Part shown: positions 25,249 to 34,029 of the stretch, piece by piece | Numbering within the stretch: position 1 is the stretch's first letter | How the letters are laid out: every line of letters begins with the position of its first letter | DNA from: Pseudonocardia hierapolitana | GTDB taxonomy: Bacteria; Actinomycetota; Actinomycetes; Mycobacteriales; Pseudonocardiaceae | Length of the DNA stretch: 64,000 nt | NCBI RefSeq assembly: GCF_007994075.1 | Contig: NZ_VIWU01000001.1 | Coordinates: forward strand, 1,426,001-1,490,000 | Direction: 5' to 3' | The notes under the pieces: model-generated | The model's database searches: none | The model's input: the letters and a program-made list of their open reading frames with translations, nothing else | Told to the model about the DNA's origin: nothing | Program-made: the position numbers and the translations under genes

Positions 25249-25892
25249 CCGCCTCGAACCGGCAGCTCAGCACCCCCGACGAGCGCTTCGGGGCCCGCCT
25301 GCAGCGCCGTTCCACCGCCACCGCCCTGCTGCAGCAGGTGGTCGCCCAGGAGACCGCCAACCTGTCCGCCACCCTGGAGCGGCTGCAGGCCGACGGCTCG
25401 CTGGAGCAGGCCGCGCGCCGGATCGTCGCGGCCAAGCGGCGGTTCGTCGCCGGCGGTTCCAAGTCGTGGTCCTACGCGTCCCTGCTGGCCACGGACCTGT
25501 CGGCCAGCATGGCCAACGTCACCCTGATCGACGGCACGGTCGTGCGGGCGGTGGACGTGCTCTCCGACGTGCGCCCGGGCGACGTGCTCGTCGCGTTCTC
25601 GCTGCGCCGTTACGCGCGCTCCACGATCGCGGTGGCCGAGGAGTTCGCCGCGGCGGGCGGCGCGGTCGTCGGGGTCACCGACGATCCCGGGAGCGCGGTG
25701 GCGCGCGTCTCCGACGTCGCGGTCGTGGTGAGCACCGACAGCGCGTCCTACGCCGACTCCCCCACCGCCGTCGCCGCCGTCGTGCACATCCTCGCCACCC
25801 TCGCCGCGGCGAGCGCGAAGGGCGCGCGGCGGCGGCTCGCCCGCCGGGACGCGCTTACGGCGCGGCTGGGCGTATACGCAGAAGGAGACTGA
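25245..25892 (+). CDS. SIS-domain protein resembling the RpiR effector domain without its HTH
   Basis: The 215-aa product matches the sugar-isomerase fold of MurR/RpiR regulators (DVLVAFSLRRYARSTIAVAE, then GVTDDPGSAVARVSDVAVVV), but the usual ~80-residue N-terminal HTH is replaced by a short helical stretch. It therefore probably binds a phosphosugar-like or amino-acid-derived ligand without DNA contact of its own. GTG overlaps the GNAT stop as GTGA. Confidence 0.8.
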   Translation: MTASNRQLSTPDERFGARLQRRSTATALLQQVVAQETANLSATLERLQADGSLEQAARRIVAAKRRFVAGGSKSWSYASLLATDLSASMANVTLIDGTVVRAVDVLSDVRPGDVLVAFSLRRYARSTIAVAEEFAAAGGAVVGVTDDPGSAVARVSDVAVVVSTDSASYADSPTAVAAVVHILATLAAASAKGARRRLARRDALTARLGVYAEGD

Positions 25893-25894
25893 CC

Positions 25895-27013
25895 ATGCGC
25901 GTCGACCGGATCGAGCTGCTGCAGGTGCGGCTGCCGCTGATCCGCGAGTTCGAGACCAGCTCGCATCGCAAGTCGTACCTGGAGCACGTGCTCGTCCGCG
26001 TCGAGGACGCAGGCGGGGCAGTGGGCTGGGGCGAGATCGCCTCGCCGTCCGGTCCGTTCTTCTGCGGCGAGACCGTGGACACCTGCTGGACGATCGCCAC
26101 CGCGCACCTCGTGCCACGGCTCCTCGGCGCCGAGTGGGAGCACCCCACGCAGGTCCCCCGGCTGTGGGCCCGGGTGCGGGGCAACGAGTTCGCCAAGGCC
26201 GGGCTCGACATGGCGTGCTGGGCGCTGTGGTCGCAGGTGACCGGCGTTCCCCTGGCCGGGGCGCTCGGCGGGGAGCGGCAGAGCGTCGTCGTGGGCGTGA
26301 GCCTCGGCATCGAGCCGACGGTGGACGAGCTGCTCGAACAGGTGTCGCGGCAGGTGCAGGCCGGCTACGCCCGGGTCAAGCTGAAGATCGCGCCCGGGTG
26401 GGACGTCGAGCCGGTTGCGGCCGTGCGCGCGGCGTATCCCGACCTGCAGCTGCACGTCGACGCCAACGGCGCCTACACCGAGGACGAGGACCACCTCATC
26501 GCGCTGCGCGCCCTCGACGGTGAAGGGCTGCTCATGATCGAGCAGCCCTTCGCGCCGCGCGACCTCATGGCTGCCGCCCGGCTGCAGGCGGTGATCGACA
26601 CCCCGGTCTGCCTCGACGAGTCGGTCGTGGACGGGCACGACCTGGAGACCGCGCTCGCCGTCGGGGCCTGCCGGGTGCTGAACATCAAGGTCTCCCGGAT
26701 GGGCGGCCTGACCGCCGCCGTGGCCGCCCACGATCTCGCCCGCGAGCACGGGATCCCCGTCTGGTGCGGCGGCATGTACGAGTTCGGCGTGGGCCGGGCC
26801 GCCAATGTCGCCATCTCCAGCCTGCCCGGATTCGTCCTGCCGTCGGACGTCTCCGGTTCCGACAAGTACTACGCGCGCGACGTGGTGAACCCACCGATCC
26901 GCGCCGACCACGGCGGCGTCCGCGTGCCATGGGACACCCCCGGCCTCGGGCACGACGTCGACGAGGAGTTCGTGCGGGCGAACGCCACCCGCACCCACGA
27001 GGGGACCCGATGA
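25895..27013 (+). CDS. N-acylamino-acid racemase / o-succinylbenzoate synthase-type enolase
   Basis: The 372-aa enolase-superfamily enzyme has catalytic K162-L-K164, metal ligands D189 (HVDANG), E216 (MIEQPF) and D241 (LDES), and the second acid/base K265 (NIKVSRMGG). These are almost the residue numbers of Amycolatopsis NAAAR. It should interconvert N-succinyl (or N-acyl) D- and L-amino acids through an enolate. A menaquinone role (MenC) is possible for the family but no men genes are nearby. GAAGGAG lies 8 nt upstream of the ATG. Confidence 0.9.
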   Translation: MRVDRIELLQVRLPLIREFETSSHRKSYLEHVLVRVEDAGGAVGWGEIASPSGPFFCGETVDTCWTIATAHLVPRLLGAEWEHPTQVPRLWARVRGNEFAKAGLDMACWALWSQVTGVPLAGALGGERQSVVVGVSLGIEPTVDELLEQVSRQVQAGYARVKLKIAPGWDVEPVAAVRAAYPDLQLHVDANGAYTEDEDHLIALRALDGEGLLMIEQPFAPRDLMAAARLQAVIDTPVCLDESVVDGHDLETALAVGACRVLNIKVSRMGGLTAAVAAHDLAREHGIPVWCGGMYEFGVGRAANVAISSLPGFVLPSDVSGSDKYYARDVVNPPIRADHGGVRVPWDTPGLGHDVDEEFVRANATRTHEGTR

Positions 27014-28440
27014 CCGAACAGACGGACCGCGCCACCGACCGGGCCAACGCCTACGAGCTCGAGCAGGGTCGCGGCCGCCGCATCGTGACCACCGTGATCG
27101 CCGTCGCCGGACTGGTCGTCTGCGCGATCGCGGGGGTGTTCGCCGAGGCGCCCACGCTGTGGGGCGTCCTGCCGATCGCCCTGTACGCCGTGCTGTGCCT
27201 GCTCGGCATGGACCTGGTGATCGCCACCGTGGTGAGCCTGGTGGGCGGCGTGCTCATCGCCCGCCAGACGCCCGCCGAGTTCGGCGAGCTGCTCGGCGAG
27301 TCGATGGGCGATCTGGTCACCACGATCGGCGTGATCATCATGCTCGGCGCGGGGGTCGGCGAGGTCCTGCGCGTCACGGGCGTGGCGCACACGATCGTCC
27401 GCTGGGTGCTGCGGATCGCGGGCGAGCGCAGCCAGCGGGCCGTGCTGCTCGGCGTCATGCTGTCCTGCCTCGTGCTGGTCACCAGCCTGGGCACGCTCGC
27501 CGGGGCGCTCGCGATCTCGGCGCCGATCCTGCTGCCGGTCGCGGCGCGCGTGGGGTTCACCCGATCCGCCACCGCCGCGATGATGTTCGTCGGCGGCTGC
27601 GCAGGCCTCGCGCTCGCACCGTTCGCGGGCTCGAACGTCGCGATCATGGAGGCGGCGCAGGTCGGCTACCTGACCTACCTGCAGTACGGCGCGGCGCCGC
27701 TGGCCGTGCTGTCGCTCCTCGTCGCGATGGTCCTCGTGCCCTGGATCCAGCGGCGCAGCGCCCGGACCGGCGACTTCTACACCGATGCCGATCTCGAGAC
27801 GGAGGAGACCGAGGTGCCGGCGTCCGCCGGACGGGCCACCGCGGTGTTCCTCCTGCTGCTCGTCGCCACCGTCGCCTACGCGACGATCACCGCGGCCGGC
27901 ACGTCCTTCCCGCTGCTCGCGCTGCCGCTGCTGGGCATCGCCACCGGCGTGGCGGCCGGGCTCCCGGCCACCGAGATCGCGCGGCACATCTACCGCGGCG
28001 CGGCCCGGCTCGTCAGCATCTTCCTGCTGTTCTGGCTGCTGGCGGCGCTGTTCCTGGTGATCGACCACCTCAAGCCGTACGACGTCGTGCTCCAGATCTT
28101 CGGGCCGCAGCTGCAGAACTCGTCCGGCCTCGGCTTCGCCGTCGCGATCGCGCTGCTGGGCTGGGTCGGGGTACCCGGGGCCACCGCGGCCCAGGTCGTG
28201 CTGCTGGACCAGGTGTTCGGCGACCTCGCCACCACCGTCGGGCTCGGCGCGGGCGCGTGGGTGATCGTGCTGCTGTGGGCGTCGAAGGCCGACACGTACG
28301 GCCCGTTCCCGAACGCCAACATGGTCGGCGCGATGGGCCTGGCCCGGTCGACGAACCTGCGGTCGCTGCTGCTCACCGGGTGGCTGGTGCTGATACCGGC
28401 CTCGCTGATGTACGCCGGGATCCTGGCGGTGCTGTCATGA
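27010..28440 (+). CDS. Ion-coupled permease (GntP/NhaC-like), copy 1
   Basis: The 476-aa protein has about 12 membrane helices with a large cytoplasmic loop in the middle (RTGDFYTDADLETEETE). IGVIIMLGAGVGEVLRVTGV and LLGWVGVPGATAAQVVLLDQ resemble the ion-transporter superfamily that carries gluconate, lactate or amino acids. It overlaps the racemase by 4 bp and the D-aminoacylase by 4 bp. I infer uptake of an N-acyl or D-amino acid. Confidence 0.8.
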   Translation: MTEQTDRATDRANAYELEQGRGRRIVTTVIAVAGLVVCAIAGVFAEAPTLWGVLPIALYAVLCLLGMDLVIATVVSLVGGVLIARQTPAEFGELLGESMGDLVTTIGVIIMLGAGVGEVLRVTGVAHTIVRWVLRIAGERSQRAVLLGVMLSCLVLVTSLGTLAGALAISAPILLPVAARVGFTRSATAAMMFVGGCAGLALAPFAGSNVAIMEAAQVGYLTYLQYGAAPLAVLSLLVAMVLVPWIQRRSARTGDFYTDADLETEETEVPASAGRATAVFLLLLVATVAYATITAAGTSFPLLALPLLGIATGVAAGLPATEIARHIYRGAARLVSIFLLFWLLAALFLVIDHLKPYDVVLQIFGPQLQNSSGLGFAVAIALLGWVGVPGATAAQVVLLDQVFGDLATTVGLGAGAWVIVLLWASKADTYGPFPNANMVGAMGLARSTNLRSLLLTGWLVLIPASLMYAGILAVLS

Positions 28441-30014
28441 GCGACCTCGTGATCACGGGCGGCACGGTCGTCGACGGCACCGGCGCACCGGGGCGGCCAG
28501 CGGACGTCGGCGTCACCGCGGGCCGGGTGGACGCCGTCGCCGCACCCGGCTCGCTGATCGGTACCCGGATCGACGCCGACGGGCTCGTGGTCTGCCCCGG
28601 GTTCGTCGACCTGCACTCGCACGCCGACTTCAGCATCACCGGGCACCCCGGCGCCGACACCGCCGTCACCCAGGGCGTCACGACGCTGGTGACGGGCAAC
28701 TGCGGATTCTCGCCGTTCCCGGTGGGCGACCTCGCCACCCTGCGGACGGCGTCGGCGTTCCTGCAGGCCGAGCTCGACTGGAGCTGGACCGACGCGGCGG
28801 GCTACGCCCACGCCGTCGACGCCGGCCGGCCCGCGGTGAACCTCGCGTTGCAGGTGGGGCACTCGGCGCTGCGCCTCGCCGTCATGGGCGCAGAGGAGCG
28901 CGCGCCGTCACACACCGAGCTGGAGCGGATGGAGGAGCTCCTCGCCGAGACGGCCGCGCAGGGCGTCTGGGGGTTCTCGACCGGCCTGATCTACGCGCCC
29001 GGAGCGTACGGGGACAGTGCCGAGGTCACCGCGCTGGCGCGGGTGGCCGCCGCACACGGGCTGCTCTACTCGACGCACATGCGCAACGAGGCCGACACGC
29101 TGCTCGACGCGGTGCGCGAGGCCGTCGCCACGGCGCGGGCCACCGGGGTGCGGCTGGAGATCTCCCACCTCAAGGCGATGGGCCGCAGCAACCACGGTGC
29201 CGTGGTGGATGCGCTGCGGATCATCGACGAGGCGCGCACCGACGGCGTGGACGTGACGTGCGACGTCTACCCGTACACGGCCTCGTCCACCACGCTCACC
29301 TCGCGGCTCCCGGCGTGGGCGCTCGACGGCGGCGTGGAACGGATGTTGGAGCGGTTCGCCGACGGCCCCACCCGGGAGCGGGTGGCGAGCGGGCTGCGCG
29401 AGCGCATGGCCCGCGACGTCGACCCGGAAGGCGTGGTGATCGCCGACCTGCCGCCCGGCCCGTTCAGCGGCGCGCGGGGGCGCAGCATCGCCGACGTCGC
29501 CCGCGAGCTCGGCACCGATCCCGCCGACGCCGCGCTGCAGGTGCTCGCCGGGCACCGCGGCGCCGTGTCGATCGTCAACCACGCGATGGCCGCCGCCGAC
29601 GTGCGCACGGTGCTGCGGCACCCGGCCGCGAGCGTCGCGAGCGACGGCTGGGTGCTGCGCCCCGACGGCCCCGGCCGCCCGCACCCGCGCAGCTTCGGCA
29701 CCTTCACGCGCGTCCTCGGCCGGTACGTGCGCGACGGCGACATCTCCCTGGCCGCGGCCGTCCACAAGATGACCGGGCTGCCCGCCGCCCGGCTCGGGAT
29801 GACCGACCGCGGCGTCCTGCGACCGGGGGCGGTGGCCGACATCGCCGTCCTCGACCCGGCGACGGTGACCGACCGTTCCACCTACGACGACCCGTGGCAG
29901 CTCTCGACCGGCGTGCACCACGTGCTGGTTGCGGGCGAGCAGGTGTTGGCGGACGGGGTGCTCACGGGGGCGCGGCCGGGCCGGGTGCTCCGCCGCCCCA
30001 CCCCGCCCCCGTGA
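28437..30014 (+). CDS. D-aminoacylase / N-acyl-D-amino-acid deacylase (amidohydrolase superfamily)
   Basis: The 525-aa enzyme starts LVITGGTVVDGTGAPGRPAD. Metal motif LHSHADF and the cysteine in VTGNCGFSP (the zinc-bridging Cys of D-aminoacylases) are present, then EISHLKAMGR, STHMRNEAD and a catalytic Asp in SVASDGW. It hydrolyses N-acyl-D-amino acids to the D-amino acid plus acid. It sits between two paralogous permeases and is coupled to the first. Confidence 0.92.
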   Translation: MSDLVITGGTVVDGTGAPGRPADVGVTAGRVDAVAAPGSLIGTRIDADGLVVCPGFVDLHSHADFSITGHPGADTAVTQGVTTLVTGNCGFSPFPVGDLATLRTASAFLQAELDWSWTDAAGYAHAVDAGRPAVNLALQVGHSALRLAVMGAEERAPSHTELERMEELLAETAAQGVWGFSTGLIYAPGAYGDSAEVTALARVAAAHGLLYSTHMRNEADTLLDAVREAVATARATGVRLEISHLKAMGRSNHGAVVDALRIIDEARTDGVDVTCDVYPYTASSTTLTSRLPAWALDGGVERMLERFADGPTRERVASGLRERMARDVDPEGVVIADLPPGPFSGARGRSIADVARELGTDPADAALQVLAGHRGAVSIVNHAMAAADVRTVLRHPAASVASDGWVLRPDGPGRPHPRSFGTFTRVLGRYVRDGDISLAAAVHKMTGLPAARLGMTDRGVLRPGAVADIAVLDPATVTDRSTYDDPWQLSTGVHHVLVAGEQVLADGVLTGARPGRVLRRPTPPP

Positions 30015-30062
30015 CAGCAAGTGGCTTTGCTGTCCTCTCGCGGCAGTGAAGCCACTGTGCTG
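30013..30062 (+). promoter_or_regulatory. Two mutually exclusive stem-loops between the D-aminoacylase and the second permease
   Basis: GACAGCAA (30013-30020) pairs with TTGCTGTC (30027-30034). Alternatively CAGCAAGTGGCTT (30015-30027) pairs with AAGCCACTGTGCTG (30049-30062) with one bulge. The two stems share bases, as in attenuators. The spot is the only non-overlapping junction in the back half of the operon. Confidence 0.45.
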
Positions 30063-30101
30063 ACGTCCCGTGCGCCCCCGCCGCTCCCCCCTGGAGAGAC
30101 C

Positions 30102-31514
30102 GTGACCTCCTTGTCGGACGCCAACATCTACACGCTCGACATGTCCCGGCGGCAGCAGCTCGCTGCCGTGGCCCTGTACGCGGTGGCGCTCGTCGCGAGC
30201 ATCGCCGTCGCGATCGGCACCGACCAGCCGGGCCTGTGGGGGCTCGTCCCGATCGTCGTGTACGCGGGTCTGGCGCTGCTCGGGGTCGACATCGTGCTGG
30301 CCACGCTGGGCGCGGTGGTCAGCGCAGTGGTGCTCACCCGCTCCACGCCCTCGGCGCTCGGGCCGGTGCTGATCGAGTCGATGGGCTCGCTGATCGCGCT
30401 GCTCGGCGTGATCATCCTGCTCGGCGCGGGACTCGGGGAGGTGCTCAAGCGCACCGGGGTGGCCGAGTTCGTGGTGCTGAACGTGGTGCGCAAGGTCGGG
30501 CTGACCACGCAGCTGCGGGCCCAGCTCGGCGTGATGCTGGCGTGCACGATCCTCGCCGGGGCGCTCGGCACGCTCGCCGGGTCGGTGGCGATCGTCGCGC
30601 CGATCGTGATCCCGCTGCTCGCGGCGCTGGGGTTCTCGACCACGGCCACGGCGGCGATGTTCTTCTTCAGCGGGCTCGCCGGGCTCACGCTCAGCCCGTT
30701 CGCGCCGATCACCACGAGCATCTACGGCGCTGCGCAGGTCAGCTGGATCGGCTACGTCCTGGCCGCAGGCCTGCCCACCGCGCTCGTGATGTTCGGCGTC
30801 GGTTTCCTCGCCGTGCGGTGGAACCAGCGGCGCACCGCCGAGGTGTTCCCCTACCCGCCCGAGCGCGCCGTCGACCTGGACGCCGTGCGGGAGCCCGCGC
30901 CGGGTGCCGCGCGCACCACCGCCGCGTTCCTGCTCGCGTTCCTCGCGCTCGTGGTCTACAGCGGCGTCACCGCCGCGGGCGCGACGTTCGTGCCCGTGGC
31001 CCTGATCCTGCTGATCGCCGTCACCGGGATCGCGGCGCGCAGGCCCATCGGCGAGCTGATGGGCGCGGTCTACGCGGGCGCGAGCCGGCTGCTCGGGATC
31101 TTCTTCCTGTTCTTCCTGCTCGCCGTGCTGTTCACGCTCGTCGACTCGATGGGCGTCTACGACGGCGTCGCGGAGCGGTTCGCACTGTCCACGCTGAGCC
31201 CGTACGTGTTCTGCCTGGTCGTGGTGCTGATCGGATGGGTCGGCGTGGCCGGCGCGGCGGCGGCGCAGGCCGTGCTGGTGAACCAGGTGTTCGGGCCGCT
31301 CGCCGCGACGCTCGGCGTCCCGCCCGCGGCGTGGAGCGTCGTGCTGCTCGCCGTCTCGCAGACCGACGGGCTGGGTCCGTTCCCCAATCCCGACATGATC
31401 GGGCAGATGGGACTGGCCGAGTCACGCTCGTTGCGGTGGCAGCTGCTGTCGTCGTACCTGGTGCTCGTCCCCGTCGTGGTGCTCTACGCCCTGCTGCTCG
31501 GGATCTACCTGTGA
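30102..31514 (+). CDS. Ion-coupled permease (GntP/NhaC-like), copy 2
   Basis: The 470-aa paralogue of the 27010 gene has the same ~12-helix plan (LGVIILLGAGLGEVLKRTGV; LIGWVGVAGAAAAQAVLVNQ). GTG 30102 is chosen for GGAGAG 5 nt upstream; the frame is open to 30021 but that part is the hairpin region. Two transporters around one deacylase suggest two substrates or import plus product exchange. Confidence 0.8.
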   Translation: MTSLSDANIYTLDMSRRQQLAAVALYAVALVASIAVAIGTDQPGLWGLVPIVVYAGLALLGVDIVLATLGAVVSAVVLTRSTPSALGPVLIESMGSLIALLGVIILLGAGLGEVLKRTGVAEFVVLNVVRKVGLTTQLRAQLGVMLACTILAGALGTLAGSVAIVAPIVIPLLAALGFSTTATAAMFFFSGLAGLTLSPFAPITTSIYGAAQVSWIGYVLAAGLPTALVMFGVGFLAVRWNQRRTAEVFPYPPERAVDLDAVREPAPGAARTTAAFLLAFLALVVYSGVTAAGATFVPVALILLIAVTGIAARRPIGELMGAVYAGASRLLGIFFLFFLLAVLFTLVDSMGVYDGVAERFALSTLSPYVFCLVVVLIGWVGVAGAAAAQAVLVNQVFGPLAATLGVPPAAWSVVLLAVSQTDGLGPFPNPDMIGQMGLAESRSLRWQLLSSYLVLVPVVVLYALLLGIYL

Positions 31515-32290
31515 CGGCCGCCGACGTGCTCGCCGGCCTCCCCGACGGCGCGTCCGCGCAGGTCGCGGGCGAAGCGTTCGGCAGCCCCCAGTACGGCGGG
31601 GCGCCGCTTCGCGCCGTCGCCGCCCGCCGGGGCGCCATCCGGCTGCGCTGCGCCTCGGTGCTGAAGCCGCTGATCGTGTGGACGGGCGGCAGCGGACGCA
31701 ACGACGACGCCGAGCGGGCGGTCCGCCACTCCGACAACGCCGCCACCAACCGCATCTGGCACGCGGGCCCGCCGGCCCGGATCCTCGACCGGATCGCCGC
31801 CGCCACCGCCGTGCGCTGGCGGACGGCGAGCGCGGACCCCGGCTGGTTCGGCGGGGTCGAGGTGAGCGCCACCGAGCTCGTCACGGCCTACGGGGCACTC
31901 GCCCGCGCGGCGGCGGGCGATCCGGCCGCCGCGCGGGTGATGGGCTGGATGAGGGCCGTGGAGCCCGAGCAGGCGTTCGGCATCCCGGGGGCGGTGGCGG
32001 ACACCCTCGGTGTCCCGGCGTCCGGGGTCGCGGTGAAGGCGGGCTGGATCGGCCATCCCGACGAGACGGTCCTGCGCACCCACGTCGTCGCGATCGCCGA
32101 ACGGGACGGGGAGACCGTGGTGGTCGCCGCCCTGACCGCCCTCCCCTACCCCGCCGATCGCGACCGCTACCAGCAGGCCCTGCGCGCCGGGCGCCCCGTC
32201 GTCGACGTGCACGAGGGAATCGCCGGCCCGCTCCTGCGCGACCTGCTGGCAGCGACCTGCCGCGACCTGGCCCGGCTCGGCGCCCGGTGA
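31511..32290 (+). CDS. Compact serine hydrolase of the beta-lactamase/PBP fold
   Basis: The 259-aa protein has S49-V-L-K52 (SxxK), S74-D75-N76 (SDN) and K176-A-G178 (KTG-like), the three active-site motifs in order, but SxxK-SDN spacing is only 25 residues instead of about 60. No signal peptide is visible, so it may be a cytoplasmic D-amino-acid amidase, esterase or carboxypeptidase-like enzyme. Coupled to permease 2 by GTGA. Confidence 0.7.
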   Translation: MTAADVLAGLPDGASAQVAGEAFGSPQYGGAPLRAVAARRGAIRLRCASVLKPLIVWTGGSGRNDDAERAVRHSDNAATNRIWHAGPPARILDRIAAATAVRWRTASADPGWFGGVEVSATELVTAYGALARAAAGDPAAARVMGWMRAVEPEQAFGIPGAVADTLGVPASGVAVKAGWIGHPDETVLRTHVVAIAERDGETVVVAALTALPYPADRDRYQQALRAGRPVVDVHEGIAGPLLRDLLAATCRDLARLGAR

Positions 32291-32305
32291 AGGAACCCGA
32301 TCCGA

Positions 32306-32797
32306 TCAGTGCTGGGCGAGCGCGGCGGCGAACATGCCGGGTTCGTAGGAACCCCCGGGGTTGCGCACGATGACGTTCATCCGCGTGGAGGCGTTGATCA
32401 TGGCGATGGCACAGACCAGGGCGCCGATCTGGTCGTCGTCGTAGTGCTCGCGCACCTCGGCCCAGGTCTCGTCGGACACGCCCCCATGGGCGTCGGCGAT
32501 CCGGGTGCCCTCCTCGGCGAGCGCCAGCGCCGCCCGCTCGGCCTCGGTGAACACGCTGGACTCGCGCCAGGCGGCGACCAGGTTGAGCCGGAGCGGGGTC
32601 TCGCCGGCAGCCGCGGCCTCCTTGGTGTGGATGTCGACGCAGAAGCCGCAGCCGTTGATCTGGCTGACCCGCAGCTCCACCAGTTCCCGCACGGTCTTCG
32701 GCAGCGTCGAGCCATCGAGGGCCAGCGCCGTGTTGTAGAACCGCTTGGCGACCTTCGCGGCGGTCGGGCTGTCGAGCAGGTTGAATCGCGGTTCCAT
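32306..32797 (-). CDS. Carboxymuconolactone decarboxylase / AhpD-like peroxidase protein
   Basis: The 163-aa protein has the CMD core with the redox motif NGCGFCVDIHTKEA (CxxC plus His), as in AhpD-type alkylhydroperoxidases, and WRESSVFTEAERAALALAE. It likely uses the disulphide for peroxide or NO-type defence. Preceded by a GTCACA-N16-CGTCTC promoter, so it belongs to the gene class controlled by ECF41/SigJ sigma factors (inference). Confidence 0.9.
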   Translation of the reverse strand: MEPRFNLLDSPTAAKVAKRFYNTALALDGSTLPKTVRELVELRVSQINGCGFCVDIHTKEAAAAGETPLRLNLVAAWRESSVFTEAERAALALAEEGTRIADAHGGVSDETWAEVREHYDDDQIGALVCAIAMINASTRMNVIVRNPGGSYEPGMFAAALAQH

Positions 32798-32837
32798 GAC
32801 TTCGCCTCATTCGTGATGTCGTGAGCTGGACGGACAC

Positions 32838-32865
32838 GAGACGCCGGCGAGCCGATCGCTGTGAC
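32838..32865 (-). promoter_or_regulatory. ECF41/SigJ-type promoter for the AhpD-like gene
   Basis: On the minus strand GTCACA (32865-32860), a 16-bp spacer and CGTCTC (32843-32838) precede the ATG at 32797. The published SigJ/ECF41 consensus is GTCACA-N16-CGTC. The same motif recurs before the LLM gene at 36542. Confidence 0.6.
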
Positions 32866-32968
32866 GGCGCGGCTGCGTGACCCACGCCACGTGCATCGAG
32901 AGCCCGGCTCGTGCGCACTCACGCCCGCGACTCGCGGAGCCCGACGGTGCAGGTGGGTCGGGCCCGGT

Positions 32969-33940
32969 TCAGGTGGCGGGCGCCTGCGGGCGTCGGCGGT
33001 CGCGGCGGCTCGTGGCGAGCACCGCCACCGCCGCGGCGACGACAGCCACCACCAGGAGGCAGGCGACCGCGAGCGTGAGCCCGTCCGGGCTGGTCAGCGG
33101 CTGGCCGCGCAGGGCCTGCCACAACGAGAGGAGGGTGAGCGCGGCGTACCCGGCGGAGGCGACGACGACCAGCCGCGTCCGGACGGCCTCGGCACGCAGC
33201 ACCGCCACTCGGCCGGCCAGCAGCGCCAGCAGCACGGCCACGAGCGGCAGCGCCTGCAGCGCGTGGAGGCCGACGAAGTGGGCGATCCGCAGGTCTCCCC
33301 CCGTGGTGCTCCACCCCGTGACGGGCATGATCGGCCCGCCGTCGGCGACGCCGACGCTGTGCCCACCGATGACCCCGGCGAAGGTGCCGTCGGAGAACGA
33401 CGCCCGCTGCGCGGCGGTCGGCCGGGTCATCATGAACGCCACCGCGGCGCCGAACAGTGAGATGACGGCCCCGGCCCGGACGCCCCACGTGAGCGACGGG
33501 CCGCCGACCTTCTCGCGCAGCAGGTAGGCGGCGACCACGAGGTTGGCGATCCAGAGCACCACGATCGAGGTGGCCATGGCGGCCCAGAGCCCGGCGTCGA
33601 GCGGCGTGGCGACGTTGAAGTGGCTCTGCCGGCCACGCACCACCTGACCGACGATGACCAGGTACTCGATCGCGAGCATCGCCGCGATGATCGTCGTGGA
33701 CCGGCGCACCCACCGGTTCCGCGGCAGGTAGGCGTACAGCCAGGCCCAGGTCACCGCGTAGATCACGATCGACACGGCGAACTTGAACGGCTTGAACCAG
33801 ATCGGCGCCCCGACCAGCACCCGGCCGTCGAACAGCATGCCGGCGAGTGAGATCACGACGAACGGCGCGGTCACGGCCGCGACGAGCAGCAGCGGGCGGT
33901 GCCACTCCCGCGTGTCGGGACACCGGGTCCTGTCGACCAC
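32969..33940 (-). CDS. Polytopic membrane protein, unknown
   Basis: The 323-aa protein has about eight hydrophobic helices (LLLVAAVTAPFVVISLAGM first) and charged loops; GRQSHFNVATPLDAGLW and HFVGLHALQALPLVAV contain conserved-looking His residues that could bind haem or metal. GTG 33940 has no strong SD, so the start is approximate. Function unknown. Confidence 0.65.
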   Translation of the reverse strand: MVDRTRCPDTREWHRPLLLVAAVTAPFVVISLAGMLFDGRVLVGAPIWFKPFKFAVSIVIYAVTWAWLYAYLPRNRWVRRSTTIIAAMLAIEYLVIVGQVVRGRQSHFNVATPLDAGLWAAMATSIVVLWIANLVVAAYLLREKVGGPSLTWGVRAGAVISLFGAAVAFMMTRPTAAQRASFSDGTFAGVIGGHSVGVADGGPIMPVTGWSTTGGDLRIAHFVGLHALQALPLVAVLLALLAGRVAVLRAEAVRTRLVVVASAGYAALTLLSLWQALRGQPLTSPDGLTLAVACLLVVAVVAAAVAVLATSRRDRRRPQAPAT

Positions 33941-34029
33941 GGATGAAGCATCGCGGTAACCGCTGGTCCGCGGCAGCGACTTGTCCGGATCGCGGCGGTA
34001 TCTGTCCCGAACGCTGGTAGAAGTCGTCC

